Shown: positions 38,635-58,405 of the stretch, piece by piece
Layout of the letters: every line of letters begins with the position of its first letter
Position numbering within the stretch: the stretch's first letter is position 1
From: Silurus meridionalis
Lineage: Eukaryota > Chordata > Actinopteri > Siluriformes > Siluridae
Direction: 5' to 3'
NCBI RefSeq assembly: GCF_014805685.1
Contig: NC_060885.1
Coordinates: forward strand, 18,962,132 to 19,026,131
Length of the DNA stretch: 64,000 nucleotides
Position numbers and translations under genes: made by a program
Notes under the pieces: model-generated
The model's database searches: none
Seen by the model: the letters and a program-made list of their open reading frames with translations, nothing else
Told to the model about the DNA's origin: nothing

Positions 38635-41600
38635 GTTTGCTAGGTCCCCTGTTATACTAGCTCCATGTAGGTATCACCATTGTTTAGACACCCTAGGTTA
38701 GAGGGATAGTGTAGCCTAGTGTAGTCAGTTAGTCTGTAGCTATTTGTTAGTTTGGTTAAGCTTCCAAAATACAGCCTGGAGTACTGTACTCCTTTTTCTT
38801 ATGTTAATTTCTTTGGCACTGTCCATGTTCTTTTTCCCAGTGTGAGTCTAATCTTCTTGACTCTTTGAATACTTTAAAATCTACTTGTTACCACTACACT
38901 CGACCATTTAAGTAATAACTACTCTAACCTCTTGTCCTACTATTTTGTCCAAACAACCTGCAAGAACTAAAAGATTGTTGTTCTTACACTCCCCTAAGCC
39001 TAGCCAAGGGGGGCACGTAAACCCAAACAAAAAAATTGTCTATATGCACAATAAAAGCAGACCCTCTGTTGATTTGCACAGACAAATATTTGATACTGTT
39101 AATGTTGTAACCTTTCACATTTAATGCTTACTGAAACATACTGTACAAACCATGTTACTACCGTTGCAGCTAACATAGGGTTCGTCAAATACAAAGTACA
39201 AGCACTTTATAGACCATTCATTCCTCATAGATAAAGTCATTAAAATTTTATGGTTTATGGTATGCATTTATTTTCTTCTGCTTCGAGTTCAGAACCAGTG
39301 TATGTCATGACGTAAGGTAAAATTATAATGTGAAGCACTACTTGCCAGGATTTACGAATTAAGAATGAACTGTTGCACTCTGGTATATTTTTGCCTGACC
39401 ATGATTGGGTTTTGTCTACTCAAAATTTTCAAATTGAGCTTTTCTCACTTTTGTATTTGTTTATACACTGCACTGTCACAATGGGACAGTCAATAAAACC
39501 TCCACCTTTAGCCCTTAGGAAGGCCAGTGGGGTGAAATTCTTGTCCAGGTTAGCACAGGGTGCTGCAGTGTGGGAATTACTGCTGATGGAGGACAGGACA
39601 GGTGTCTCTGCCACTAATCCACAGCTGTATTCATAAATCAATGCCTGCAGGGCTTTACTGTGCCCAAAAGCTTTACCATCATATGCACAGGAAGTTCATT
39701 CAAAAGGATTATATGATGTCATTTGTTTTATCCAATGATATGCAAAACAAACTTGTTTTATTTCCTGTCTTCCTGTGGCATAAATTCTCAGCAAGTAATG
39801 TTTCAAGATATGTTCCCTCAGTTTAAATATATTACAGAGAACCAGGTAGCACAGAAAATGACTTCATACCATATGTTTAAGAAAAGTATGGTATATTGTA
39901 TGCTACTATTATACCTGTTCTATTATATCTATTTTATTGTTTAAGAATTAAGTATTACATTCAGATTGAAATTTTAAATTCAATTTGAAACTCAGATTGT
40001 CTACATTATTTCATTTTTTTCGTATTTCATCTTCTGGCAGTATCGCCCAGTATCACATTGTGTCCCAGATTAATGCAGTGAAATAAAATGTAGATTGAGC
40101 AATTTCTCTATATTTCTTTAATATTTTCAAACCAGACGACATTCTGCAGACTCTATTTTTTATTTTATGTAACAAAGCCTTTGGAGTGACAAGTGCATCA
40201 TGAGCAGCTATTTTTCTTTCCCTGGCTGAATAAAAATGCCACTGCATGCCTGCTTTGCACTTGTTTACAGCCTTTTAAGGAATTACGATGATGCCTAATG
40301 GCCACAGTGGGTTTTGGTGCAACCTCTTCTAGGATCACAGGTCAGCGCATATATAAACACACTCCCTCTGTGGTCAAGGACTTCTCTTGAATTACTCAGT
40401 CAGCAAGTCACCCCTCCATTCTCGGTGTGTCTCCCATCCTCCGATGCTGATTTAAAAGCAGCATGGGGGTGGTTATGGCTAAAAAAAGGAAAATAGAAAA
40501 GCAAGTATAGCTTATGTACTCTTCTTTGTATGTGCAAGCAGGCAGGGGTGCTGGGACACTTATATAAGAATGTCTCCTGTTGAGCCAGGAACAGTGATGT
40601 CAATCTTTATGGTGATTATCCAAGAGAGAGAGTGCAGAGTATACACGCGGTCCAGGCACAACCTATAACTAACAACTATGACACACGATTTGATTTTTTT
40701 CACACAGTTATAATCATAGAATTTGTCTCTGTGTCCATTCATCTGTCTTTAGTCTTTAATGTGGACAGACAAAAAGCCTGCTCCAAGGTTCTGGGTAATA
40801 CCTGATGTAAAGCCTCTGTATTTACAGAGTATTGTTTGAGTCAGATACTAGCTATAAGCTTCAAAGGGATGCACACATGTAAAGCTAGTGTACCGCATTG
40901 CTTTGAAATCTAACACTGTTATGTGGCGTTGTTGGGGTGACTGCCTATCAAAGTGTTCAGCCAATAAACAAAAAGCCTAAATACTGACATACAGGATCAT
41001 CCTGAGAAGCTTAATAAACAGGACATTTTTTTCCCCCTCTTACACAACAAAACAAAGAAGCGCAACATGAAATAGCAGCTGATGACAAGCATAGATGTGC
41101 TCATTGCATGTCTCATAAACAGTTATTACTGCATCTCACAGGCAGTTATACATTACATCTAGCATTTCTATTCACAAACCAGCTGCATTTTTCACAGGGT
41201 TTCCAAAAAAGCCAATTATTAATGTTTTTTTATTATTTATGTTTATCTATTTTTTTTCCTCCGGGTGAAAAATGGGATTACATTAAATAAGAGTGGAGAT
41301 TGTGCGTCTTTGTACTTGGTGCTCTTATTTGATCCTGACTTTTTAGAGACTCTCTAGAATGTCCTTCAAATTAGATGAATCTCTTTGATTAATCATATAC
41401 AGTATGTATTTCATTATAGAAAAACTCAATGGTATACAGCTGCATGCATAGAAAATGTAAGCATTAAAACAGATGCCAGCCCTGAAAAAAAGAAACTTTA
41501 CAGAAAGAAACATCTGCATTTGTGGAGTCCATTCTATATCTTGCTGCTTACTAATTTTTTTTTTTTTTTTTTACAATAGACCTCCATTTCTTATCCTACA

Positions 41601-41879
41601 ATTTATGGGCTAGACTCATTTTCCAGATGCATGCAGAACTGCACCAGGAAGCTGACCTACTCCATGGCCCAGTCTTGCTCTGATACATGCTGAGTGACAC
41701 ACACTTCTCCAGACACTTGGTGGAGGACTCATTTTCTTGTCCTGCCGTTGAGAGCTCTGACATATAGTTTGCAGAACTCTGTGATGGATAGTGTACATGG
41801 ATTGTGAGTGTTAACTTGCATTGTCATGTCAAAGGCAGATGTGTCAACAAATAAACACAGGTGGAAGTAAATAAACAGT

Positions 41880-42165
41880 GGTAGTTCTACGTTACTCACA
41901 ATCGTACAATGTTAATTCTCATTCTCCAGTGTTCTGTATTGTTGAAAGATTTATAATCACACTCTTGATATCACCCAGATGAGGATGGGTTCTACTTTTG
42001 AGTCTGGTTCCTCCCAAGGTTTCTGCCTCAGTCCTTGCCACAGTCGTCCTGGCTGCTCAACAGGGATAAACACACATCATTCATCTTTCTCTTAAATTCT
42101 GTAAAGCTGATGTGAGACAATGTCCTTTGTGAAAAGCGCTATAGAAATAAACTTGACTTGGTAGA
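41880..42165. mobile_element. Interspersed repeat fragment, class unknown
   Basis: Contains CTCCAGTGTTCTGTAT, CACCCAGATGAGGATGGGTT, CTCCCAAGGTTTCTGCCTCA and GCGCTATAGAAATAAACTTG, a string of blocks that recurs widely in fish genomes. A small piece of the same repeat is at 12815-12870. Which class it belongs to cannot be settled from the sequence alone. Confidence 0.6.
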
Positions 42166-45100
42166 CCTCAAATAAAAAAAAATAGTAACCATTGATTACA
42201 GACCAGCTGTATTTTTATTGTATATATGGTTTCATTTCACAAACTTAAAGTTAGGTTCATGCCAGTTTACATAGCCTAGAGCAAAACATGGGTATATCTA
42301 TTAGATGAGAATGATTCCTGACAAGTCATTAGAAGCTAGTTATAGAATGCAAATAGACCAGATTCACCCTCACAGCAGAGAATATGGTACACATCAGTTT
42401 ACAAGTCTACCAAACCACAGAGATGACACTGGCATGTGGTTCAAATACAAATCAGTATAAAATATACATTTTATGCCTAGTGTTTTATTAGATTTACTTT
42501 AAGAACATTTTTAAACTGGTCCTCTTAAAATTTGTGTGCACCGTCAGGTTAATATTTATGTTTTCTGATCACAGATTATTTTTACAAACTTTGGTCCACT
42601 TTGCCAGTTGGACAGAACTAAAGGACAATGTCAGGTAGGATAAATAAATCTTTGGCTTATGGATCAAGCAGCATTTTTTTCCCTTCGAGACTGCCATCAT
42701 CTGAGATCACTGCAGAAGTGCATAAGAAATGTTCTGACATATAAGATTTGTTCCTGCTAATATTCAGCAGAGTTAAGAAACTTTCTGATTTAAACGTTAC
42801 ATAATGGAGGTGGATGTTAAATGTGTTTATTTGAGTTAATGCCACACCTAATCATTTTTATAGAATGAAAAATAAAAGTAATGTTGATGTATGTTAACGT
42901 GTCTATAAGTGATGGCATGTGTGTTGTTTGTTTTGTATAGGATTTTGCATACATTCATTTAAACGGATGCAAATTTTTGTGTTGAATCGGAAAGAGAATA
43001 TTGAAATCCAAATCTTTTATTTTTAGATGTCCTCAGGTTTTGTACCAGTCTCTGTGGAAGTCTGTGTCCCAGAGCTCCATGTTTAACAGGAACAGGAAAT
43101 ACTGCAGAAGCCTAGAAGTTGATGCGCTGCCAACTTTAAATGCCATCTCTATAAATACCCATCAGGAATTCGGGGCTTGGCAAAAGGGGCAAGGTCGCTG
43201 GCCTGGGGCTTGTCGCCACTTTGAGGGCCTATTTTGACACGACAGCCTTGTCTAACTGTAACCCTACCCTGTCTCTCTCTCTCTCCCCCGACCTCTCTCA
43301 CTACTTCTCTATAATTCCCTTCTACTCTTCAACTCTAAGTTCCTTTGTTTGACCAGGACTTATGGAGATTTTGAACAACAGTGAAGAGCTATGGTCCTTG
43401 GAACGGTCTGTTTGGAGTTTGATCCTGAAGCTCAAACTCCAAGCTTGAACGGTTTAGCCTGTTGCATTCTTAAACCTATAAATACCTGAACAAGGTGACA
43501 ATGCTGAAAGTGTGATAAAGCCTGTTTCACCAGGTCTTAGAAAAGTACAGCACTCTATGTACCGAAATCTGCCAATTAACAACCATGTTGAACATTATCA
43601 ATTTCCAATGTGTCTACAGATTAGATTTAGGGGTTTTACAAAGTTGTAAACCTTTATCATCTATTAGTCTTGCTGTTTAATTTTCTAACATACAGTATCA
43701 TTAAACATTTTCTTTTAAAATTCCAGTGATTAGTGATTAGATTCCTATCAGTACTGTATGTAGGTAGCATTGCTGTTTCTTAGCTTCTATATCTCCAGTT
43801 TGATCCTGAGCTTGGGTTACTCTCTGTTCATGTTTCACATGTTCTTCCTATGGCTGCATTGGGTTCCTCAAGGTTCCCCCACCTAACAATAATACACCAT
43901 TAAGTGGATTGTCTCTGCTAAATTGCCTTTGGTATGAGGTGCGCATGTGTATGGTGCCCTCTGATGAACTAGTGTTCCATGCAGGTTGTGTTCTCACTTC
44001 CTGATCACTTTTCCTATGATAAGCTCCAGATCCACAGTGACCCTGACCAGGATAAAGAGGTTACTAAAGATAAATGAAAGTTAAATGAATGAATAAAACT
44101 CAATCTTCCAGTTGTCTCTGTAAATCACGTATACACATACAGTGAATAATATATCTACTTGTTCCCAATAGCATGATTGAAGTAATACAAATTAAATGCT
44201 CTTGTGCATTTCTTTCTGGCCGATAAATGACTTTAATGAAAGTTAAATGCATTCTACACGTATGCAATCGACAAAACTTTCCGCAAAGCTACCTAATTGT
44301 GGTTTGGGACTTTTTCAAATGCTTATAGGAAACAACTTGAATCCTATCCATGGCTGCAGGGGCAGATCACCAGATAGGAAAAGTAAAACGTAAAATGGTA
44401 GTGAATAACAACAGCTATTCTTAATTACAGTACTATTACCGTTCAATTAAATTGCGGAATAAACTGGGTTTAAACTGGGTTAAATAAACTACATTCATTT
44501 ATAATATTGATGCTGTAAATTATATTAAAATCCTTGGTTAATAAATAATTGAATACTGTTTCTTGCATGTTTTTGTTGCCCTTATATTACAGCACTGGAA
44601 AATCTAATTCTGTGCTATTCTCTTGCTGCAACTTTTTCAGTTAAAAAAAGCAGTGTGTATGAGTGTGAACAGGACCTGTGCCCAGTTTAATATGATAGAT
44701 GTGTGTAAACACACACATAGAGGAAACACAGTGCTTCCTTTCACTCACTCTCAAAGGGAGGTATATCCCACCAGGGGAATTATTCTTCCTCAAGATTTCC
44801 TGCATCACACAAATACATATTTCTAAATGGGAACAGTTTGATCCATAACCACGTGTAAAAGTTTATGCATACTGTATCTGTTACATTCAATCGCTATATA
44901 TATTTGCGCAATTGCTTAATTAAACTAGTTTTCCAACAAATACTCAGAAAAGTCTAAAAAGATTAACTAGAACATGAAACTAACAGATATTTTAACATTC
45001 TTTTTACTTACTAGGGTTGGAAAAACTACAGAACACGTACGAAATTGAAATGTTGTTAATTTAGAACACAGTGATGAGTTACATTCTACTCTCTGTCAAC

Positions 45101-46231
45101 TCCACTGAATAAACGTGGGTGTTGCTAGTGCCTCTGGGGTCCCTGTGGACTAAGGGCAATCATCAGCAGACTTTTTTGTTTAGACTGCTTAAACCAGGTG
45201 TTTAGACAATTCGGTCCGTAGCTGCTGAGTAAGAGTGCATGCCCCACTTCCCGACGCAGCCCTGGACCCTTTCAAAAGCAAGATGCGCACTTACCCCCAA
45301 AAAATGTCCCCAGAAGAGCATGGCTGGGGAACTCATTGCCAGACATCCTCTGTGCTAGAATCTACCACACAATGAGTATTACAGATTTCACTATATGGTG
45401 CACTTCGATGTCTTCCTCTATGACTAAGCCTAATTTTAGGCCCAGAATTGTCTGCTTCCTTTCTCATTGGATCTTATAACAGCCATCTGGACAAGTCTCT
45501 TCATGTCTTTCTGTCTGATGATTTGATTCTGGTAGAGATTTGAATGAATTTGATTGGACTGGACTAAAAAAAAAGATAAAGAGAGACCTTCCCTTTTCAA
45601 TTCAGTATAATTAATTTTACTCCTTAAATGTGTTATTACAAGCATTCCACTGCATATTAGAAATAATTTGAAAATGCATGAAATTAAAATACTTTTAGCA
45701 TATACTGTAATTTACAAGAAGGCAAGGTATAACTCTGCACTTATTCATCAACGCTCATTATATTCCCCTACTGGAAATAACATTTTTTCTGAAGCATGCT
45801 CAAAAAAAAGTTGGACAATCTCTTTAGTATCCTGATGTTGTTGTGGCTCTCAACTATATTACATTCTTTCTATATGGTTTGCTTAAGTCTTTTAAACAGT
45901 GAGTCTGACCACTTTTAAATGTTTCTATGATTTGAATAAAACATCCATTAGCTATTGTACAATCATAATTGAAGAACCATGAAAGTATATGACTCAGATA
46001 TTTCATAGTTTATATATTTGGGTTTGTACTGTGACTGTTGAGTCATGTCACTGGAAATTGATTGTCCCAAAGTGTAGTGAGTCAGGGTACACTGTACACT
46101 GAGTCAAGGCAGAGAAAGCTAGAAATCTGATTGAGAACCACAGACAAATGTGTCAAAGGGCTTACAAACACTTAGTGGTTTTCTACTGCCCTCTGAAGGA
46201 AATCTTCAGATGTGCACCAGAGAACTGTAAT

Positions 46232-47175
46232 CTTCTTATTCTTTCGGCTGCTCCCATTAGGGGTCGCCACAGCGGATCATCTGTCTCTATACTACCCTGT
46301 CCTCTACTGTACATCTGCTTCTTTCAAACCAACTACCTGCATGTCTTCCCTCACCACATCCCTCACCACATCCTCCTTGGTCTTCCTCTTCTCCTCCTTC
46401 CTGGCAGCTCCATCCTCAGCATTCCCCTACTGATATACCACATGTCCCTCCTCTGCACATGTACAAACCATCTCAATCTCGCCTCCCTCACCTTGTCTCC
46501 AAAACATCCTACATGTGCTGTTTCTCTAATAAACTCGTTTCTAATCCTGTCATAACTCCCAAGGAAAATCTCAACATCTTCAGCTCTGCTACCTCCAGCT
46601 TCACCTCATGTTTTTTACTCAATGTCACTGTCTCTAAACTATACAACATCGCAGGTCTCACCACAGTCCTATAAACTTTCCCTTTCACTCTTGCAGATAC
46701 CCTACTATCACAAATCACTCCTGCCACTCTTCTCCACCCACTCCACCCTGCCTGCACTCTTTTCTTCACTTCTCTAACACACTCTCCATTACTTTGCATT
46801 GTTGACCCCAGGTACCTGAACTCCTCCACCTTCTCCACCTCTTCTCCCTGCAACCGCCCCACTTCACTGCCCTCCCTCTCATTCACACACATGTACTCTG
46901 TCCTACTGACTTTCATTCCCCTTCTCTCTAGCGCCTACCTCCACCTCTCCAGGCTCTTCTCAACCTGCTCCTACTCTCACCACAAATCACAATATCATCC
47001 GCAAACATCATAATCCATGGAGACTCCTGTCCGACCTCGTACGTCAACCTGTCCATCGCCACTGCAAACAGGAAAGGGCTCAGAGCCGATCCTTGATGCG
47101 GTCCATCCTCCACCTTGAACCAGTCTGTCGTTCCTACTGCACACTTCAGTGCTACAATCTCCTCATCCATGTCCT
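46232..47175 (-). mobile_element. 5'-truncated RTE-like LINE with reverse-transcriptase remnant
   Basis: The minus strand encodes the C-terminal part of a non-LTR reverse transcriptase, now split by frameshifts. At 47170-46928 it has QGSALSPFLF and MMFADDIVIC, the catalytic F-A-D-D motif. At 46916-46509 it has FRYLGSTMQSNGE, VRPAMLYSLETV and VAELKMLRFSLG. The frame is broken between these pieces near 46920 and again near 46510. A third frame (about 46390-46255) carries the end, reading ...R-C-G-D-P-stop. The 3' end is at the left (46232, AAGAAG-type tail). Direct repeats ACCAGAGAACTGTAAT (46216-46231) and ACCAAAGAACTGTAAT (47176-47191) differ at one base and mark the target-site duplication. 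The element is inactive. Confidence 0.9.
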
Positions 47176-47622
47176 ACCAAAGAACTGTAATATCCCTTTA
47201 AGACTTATGTAGGCAACAATAAGCCAAAGAGTAGACAAAATTCTTATATACATTTTACAGTATGCTACAATACACTCATTAAAATCGAACCCTTAATGAG
47301 AATAGCGTGAACATGTGTAAAATGTGTCAAATGTTATTCTTTTAAAAGGAATGATGGATGAAAACCGTGGATTTAGTTCGGAATCAGAAACTTTCGAATT
47401 ATTGTAGAGAAATATATACTCAATTGGGAGCATATTTGGACGTTTATAAATAAAAATAAACAAAAAACGGATTCGGGAGGTAAAAATACTCAATATTTTT
47501 TAAATTGGAGGTTATTTTACTATGTATTTTTGGGGGCCTTTTGCTCTATCTTTCCCCTCAGGAGCATCGGGAGCATGAGCCTGCCTCCATCGCCGGTACA
47601 CTGCTACTGGCTCCAGTTTGCT

Positions 47623-47626
<4 letters not shown>

Positions 47627-47657
<31 letters not shown>
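47627..47657. repeat. Poly(T) tract
   Basis: A T run of about 30 bases lies at the left border of the CpG-rich block upstream of macroh2a2. Confidence 0.9.
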
Positions 47658-47819
47658 AGAAGAAGAGGAGCTCAGCATAAGGGCACAGAACACGGATAAG
47701 AGCAAGAATTGCTTGCAGGAGCGTCAAAAGGCATATCTGTGGTTTATATGTCGCGTTGAATAGAAAGACAACAGGTAAATTCCAGCAAACAATAACGCAC
47801 GGTTGGTTAATAGGGTTGC

Positions 47820-48180
47820 GATGGAGGGACGGGTTCCTCTCTCCGTGTGAGCGGATCAAGCCCTGAGCCCGAGCGCTACTGTACACGGCGGCCGCGAAGA
47901 AACAAAATGGGGGTTAGTTCGTGGGCGGAGCGGCTTTAAAAAAACGCAACGCTTTCGGCCTCTTTAAAGCGTGTCGCTTTGATAAATCCGGTCGCGGACA
48001 CACTGTTGTTTCTCATGTAAAGCGGTAAAGTTAATAGACGAAGGCCTTTTCCCCCACCGCGGGTTTCTGTGCGCACGGTTTGAGCGGCGCTTCTCCATGG
48101 CGCCCACGTAGCGACTGCAGCTCGACCCGGCTGCCTCCGAGTTAGCAAAGGAGACGCCGTTTTCTGCAGCAATCTCGTTT
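47820..48180 (+). promoter_or_regulatory. macroh2a2: CpG-rich promoter region of macroh2a2 (non-coding exon 1 not resolved)
   Basis: The richest CpG stretch in the window, with CGGCGGCCGCG, GGGCGGAGCGG and CCACCGCGGG, lies 0.9-1.2 kb upstream of the first coding exon. Vertebrate macroH2A genes begin with a non-coding first exon, and the AG acceptor at 49031-49032 one base before the ATG fits that. Candidate donors exist (for example CAGGTAAAT at about 47771) but none can be chosen from sequence alone. GGGCGG is a possible Sp1 site. Confidence 0.6.
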
Positions 48181-49033
48181 TTTTATTAATAATATTCGCT
48201 TTTTGTCATTTTAATTATTTAAACAGACCCCACAATCCCAGCACGTTTTATTTCCCTGAATGGTATTTGTAAAAAAAGGTGATTTCGCTTTAAGTGTGTC
48301 TCTGTGTGAAGCCGCTGCAGCAGCAGTAGATGATCAATGTCTGTTATTCAGTCGCGCATTAACGGTGTCGCTCAGTGTATTAACGGTGTTCTCTCACTGT
48401 CATTTATTATTAGTTTATTATCTATGTATATATCACATTACACAATAGGTATTTATCATGTCAAGCAAGAATATTAACCTGTGACGTCAAATGAAAAAAG
48501 AAAAGAGCTGATATGTATACAGTGTCCAGATCAATGAATTATGTATTGGCTGAAATGCCAGCCGACAGGTGATGAGCTCTCGATACTCAATCATTATTAT
48601 CCTTTATTTAGTGCAATTACAAATAAAAATGTCTAAATGTTTTGAAGAAAAAAATACCTTATAATAATGCATTTTTCAGTATTATCTTTTAAAACCATGG
48701 CCATTGCTACTACAATGTATTTTCCCCATGCAACAAGAAAAGAATAGTGTAAAATCATAATTGTGCTCAATTATCAATATTGCTTGAAAAGATTTAAATA
48801 GCAAAAAAATAATATTCTGCTCGTCCATTGATTGATCGCATGTATCTGTATTTCGAATAGGTGATTATCCAGTGACACTGTGAACCAAAAAACAAAAACA
48901 AAAAAAAAAACAGGTACCCTTTTCATTTTTATTTTATGTTTAATGTGTACACTTAAATTTGTGCTCAGACTCCAAAAGGCAAATGTATTTTATTGTTTGT
49001 TTTTTTTCTCCACTTGATTGCATGTAAAGCAGA

Positions 49034-56031
<6,998 letters not shown>

Positions 56032-56520
56032 TGATTGCGCAGTGGGTTCTTGTTGTTGGTAGCTTGCATAGCTTGGATGCTAGTCTGTTTTATCTGGTGA
56101 GTTCTGTGTAGGCCATTTTTTTTATGGAAAACTGAACTGACAGATGTTAGCATCCAGGCTAACAGCCGGATTTCGGCTCGTTTTCCAGCTGACGTGCCGT
56201 TTGACTAAAGATGCTGTAGTTATTTGGGTATCGGAACAAATTCGGAAGGTATATTAAAAGGGTATTTGTGAGTGACGTACTATATGCGTTTATGTTACAC
56301 TGTTACCTTGACACTCATTTAGAGTAGGCCAAGTTCATTTGATCCATTTTTTTTGTTCTTAGACTGAGCTTGTTTTTAACATTCCATGTTGTATAGACTT
56401 TTAATCACTGTTTTTTCAGCTAGATTTACTGTGTAGTTTCTGATACACTTAGTTTATTAAGGGGAAAAAAATGTGTTTGTCATTTTGATTTGAAATAAAA
56501 CAATGTTTTACACTGTATCT
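56032..56520 (+). terminator. macroh2a2: macroh2a2 3' UTR and poly(A) signal
   Basis: The 3' UTR runs from the stop to a canonical AATAAA at 56494-56499. A GT/T-rich stretch (TGTTTTACACTGT) follows, so cleavage is expected near 56510-56520. Confidence 0.75.
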
Positions 56521-57967
56521 CAGGCTCTCGTTTTCAAGCTTTTGTGTTCACTGTTTTTCTAAATCATGTTAAACTACACCTATACAGAAAGAATGGTCTA
56601 GTGAAAGAGCGGCGTTTATGGCGTTTAATAAATTATTACTGTACTTTTCATTTCAACAGCAGCCAGGTCCAAGAACTGAAAAACTCATTTCTCTAAGATG
56701 TATTATCTGTAGTTAATAAAAGCTATGTACTTGTGCGATGCAGAATAGAAAGACCAGAAAAAAGGACTTTTAATTTAGTGGACATTTAAATATAGCAATT
56801 ACCATACATGTTACTTTGTTCATTATATCATATTTATTAGATTGTAAAAAGTACATTTTATTCATATATATATTTATATATGTGTATATATACATTTTTG
56901 TCATTGACTGCAGAACTACATAAAATCCCTCCACTGCCACCTTCATTTCGAGTGGTGACATCATTACACACAAGCAGTCACATCCCAGTTTCACAAAATA
57001 AAGCAACCCATTGCTGAATGATTCTGAACTGCAGAAGCAAGAGACCCCGTCCCATCCTCATAACTTGCAGCGTTCAGCAAACTTCATAAGAACCCTGTCA
57101 GCAAAATATCCAATAAGACCTGGAGCAAAAACTAGTGTTGTTGAGGTTGACTGATTTACTAAACCAAAAAAAAATTATAATTTTTTTGTTTACTGGATTT
57201 TTGTAGAAATGTGATCTTTAAACGAATTACACCAACATCAGAAATAGTAACACAATATGACCTCAATACTGTACTCAGTTCACAATCTCTTTAAGACCTA
57301 TCAGGACTAAAAACTAAATTAAATAAAACCTGGCATGCACATTTCCGTGTACAGCACATTCACCCATTTAAATTACCCACAACAGGCTTGACTTAGGAAC
57401 AAATCTGGAATGTTCTACCCGTGTTCGCGGCACAAGTGGATCTCAGCAGAATGTGTATTTGTTACTTCTCGTCGGAAAGACTACATATATTGACAGATAT
57501 TTTCGAATGATGAAATGCAGGACAAACATTTCTGAAATGATCAAGATAACTACGTAAATGTCCAAGAAAGCAAATATGTGATCATAAATTATGTCTGTTT
57601 AATGTTACTGTACACTTTAAATTATATCGAGTGGTGAGGAGAGTTAATGCTAGATCCATCTCCATTCTCCTGCAGTTGTGATGCCTCAAAAACAAAACAC
57701 GCTCAGTACAGATCATGCTGAAGCTCAACCAAATTATTTACCGCTATAATTGTTCCAATAGATTTTTGGAGTAGTGTAAGACACTGTAGCTTCAATACAT
57801 TATCTCTGCACAAATTAGTAGAAATATAAACCCCGGTTCTCGTTCTAGGACTGTCCATCGTGTTCCAGTTGTGCATTGCTAATCTGAATAAATATTTCTG
57901 CAAACTGGTTTAATGTAGGATCGTATGATCAACAGCACTGAGTGTAATATACCTTAGCATGGGCATG
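56521..57967. other. Convergent intergenic spacer between macroh2a2 and gbf1
   Basis: About 1.4 kb of AT-rich DNA between the two proposed poly(A) sites. No exon, RNA gene or transposon is recognised. Part of it may be transcribed 3' UTR if either gene uses a more distal signal. Confidence 0.5.
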
Positions 57968-58148
57968 TTTATTAGAGGGGGTGCACTTTCACTCTGACTT
58001 CAATCTTTTTAGGTCCTGGCCTTATGTAATGTACTCATTTGTGCTGATCGTGCATCCAGTTGGAGCATGTCAATGCAAAGAGAGAGAACACCAGTGTCTC
58101 CAATTCTCCATTGTCCTCTTCCAGATGCTCAAGGACGATCTTGTGGTT
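57968..58148 (-). terminator. gbf1: gbf1 3' UTR and candidate poly(A) signal
   Basis: On the minus strand, AATAAA occurs at 57973-57968, 176 bases after the gbf1 stop. It is the first canonical signal downstream. A longer 3' UTR using later signals, for example near 56838, cannot be excluded. Confidence 0.45.
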
Positions 58149-58405
58149 CTATTTGACCTCTGAAGTGTCGATCGGTTCAGTCGGACGAGGCACTGAAAGC
58201 AGGGGTACAGGAGATGTGGCTTCGATGAGGGCGGGATTTAGGATGATTGGCAGTGTCATGGGCGGCACGCCGACCTGCAGTGGAGATGCTAGGGGTTGGA
58301 GTATTAGAGGAGACTGAGTGAGAGTAGGCATAGTGTCAGATGAGCTTTTAACTGGGGTGGGCATTGGAGGGGTGGAGGGGGGCACTGGAGACGATCTGTC
58401 ATTTC
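58149..58405 (-). CDS. gbf1: gbf1 last exon (proline-rich tail, part 2, and stop)
   Basis: Fragment residues 556-640, GNDRSSPVPPSTPPMPTPVK to NPALIEATSPVPLLSVPRP and PIDTSEVK, stop TAG at 58151-58149. Acceptor TCTAACTCTCACAG. The end NPALIEATSPVPLLS resembles the vertebrate GBF1 terminus. Confidence 0.93.

Larger units (their letters stand above)
32382..46215. other. Gene-poor intergenic region, part 3
   Basis: No exon is supported. The mobile-element fragments at 35929, 37660 and 41880 and the minisatellite at 38581 are listed separately, as is the short (GT)n at 32951. Two less AT-rich, repeat-free blocks at 43001-43240 and 45090-45420 stand out from their surroundings and might be conserved non-coding sequence. 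An 11-bp inverted repeat (TTGGAGTTTGA, 43412-43442) lies just after the first. The remainder is AT-rich unique sequence. Confidence 0.5.

Noticed and set aside
39373..39641. Overlapping frames with a tumour-necrosis-factor-like look
   Set aside because: No consistent motif on closer reading, no splice context and no start context. Treated as chance.
43001..43237. Possible single coding exon (78 codons)
   Set aside because: Opens with an A/T-rich stretch, lacks family resemblance and has no partner exon. Mentioned only as a possible non-coding element.
46148..46916. 135-codon frames on both strands
   Set aside because: The plus-strand frame is the antisense of the LINE reverse transcriptase. 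The minus-strand frame is part of the broken LINE, not a host gene.
47512..47886. 124-codon minus-strand frame over the CpG block
   Set aside because: Contains a poly-Lys run from poly(T), has no recognisable domain and lies in the macroh2a2 promoter. Most likely chance.
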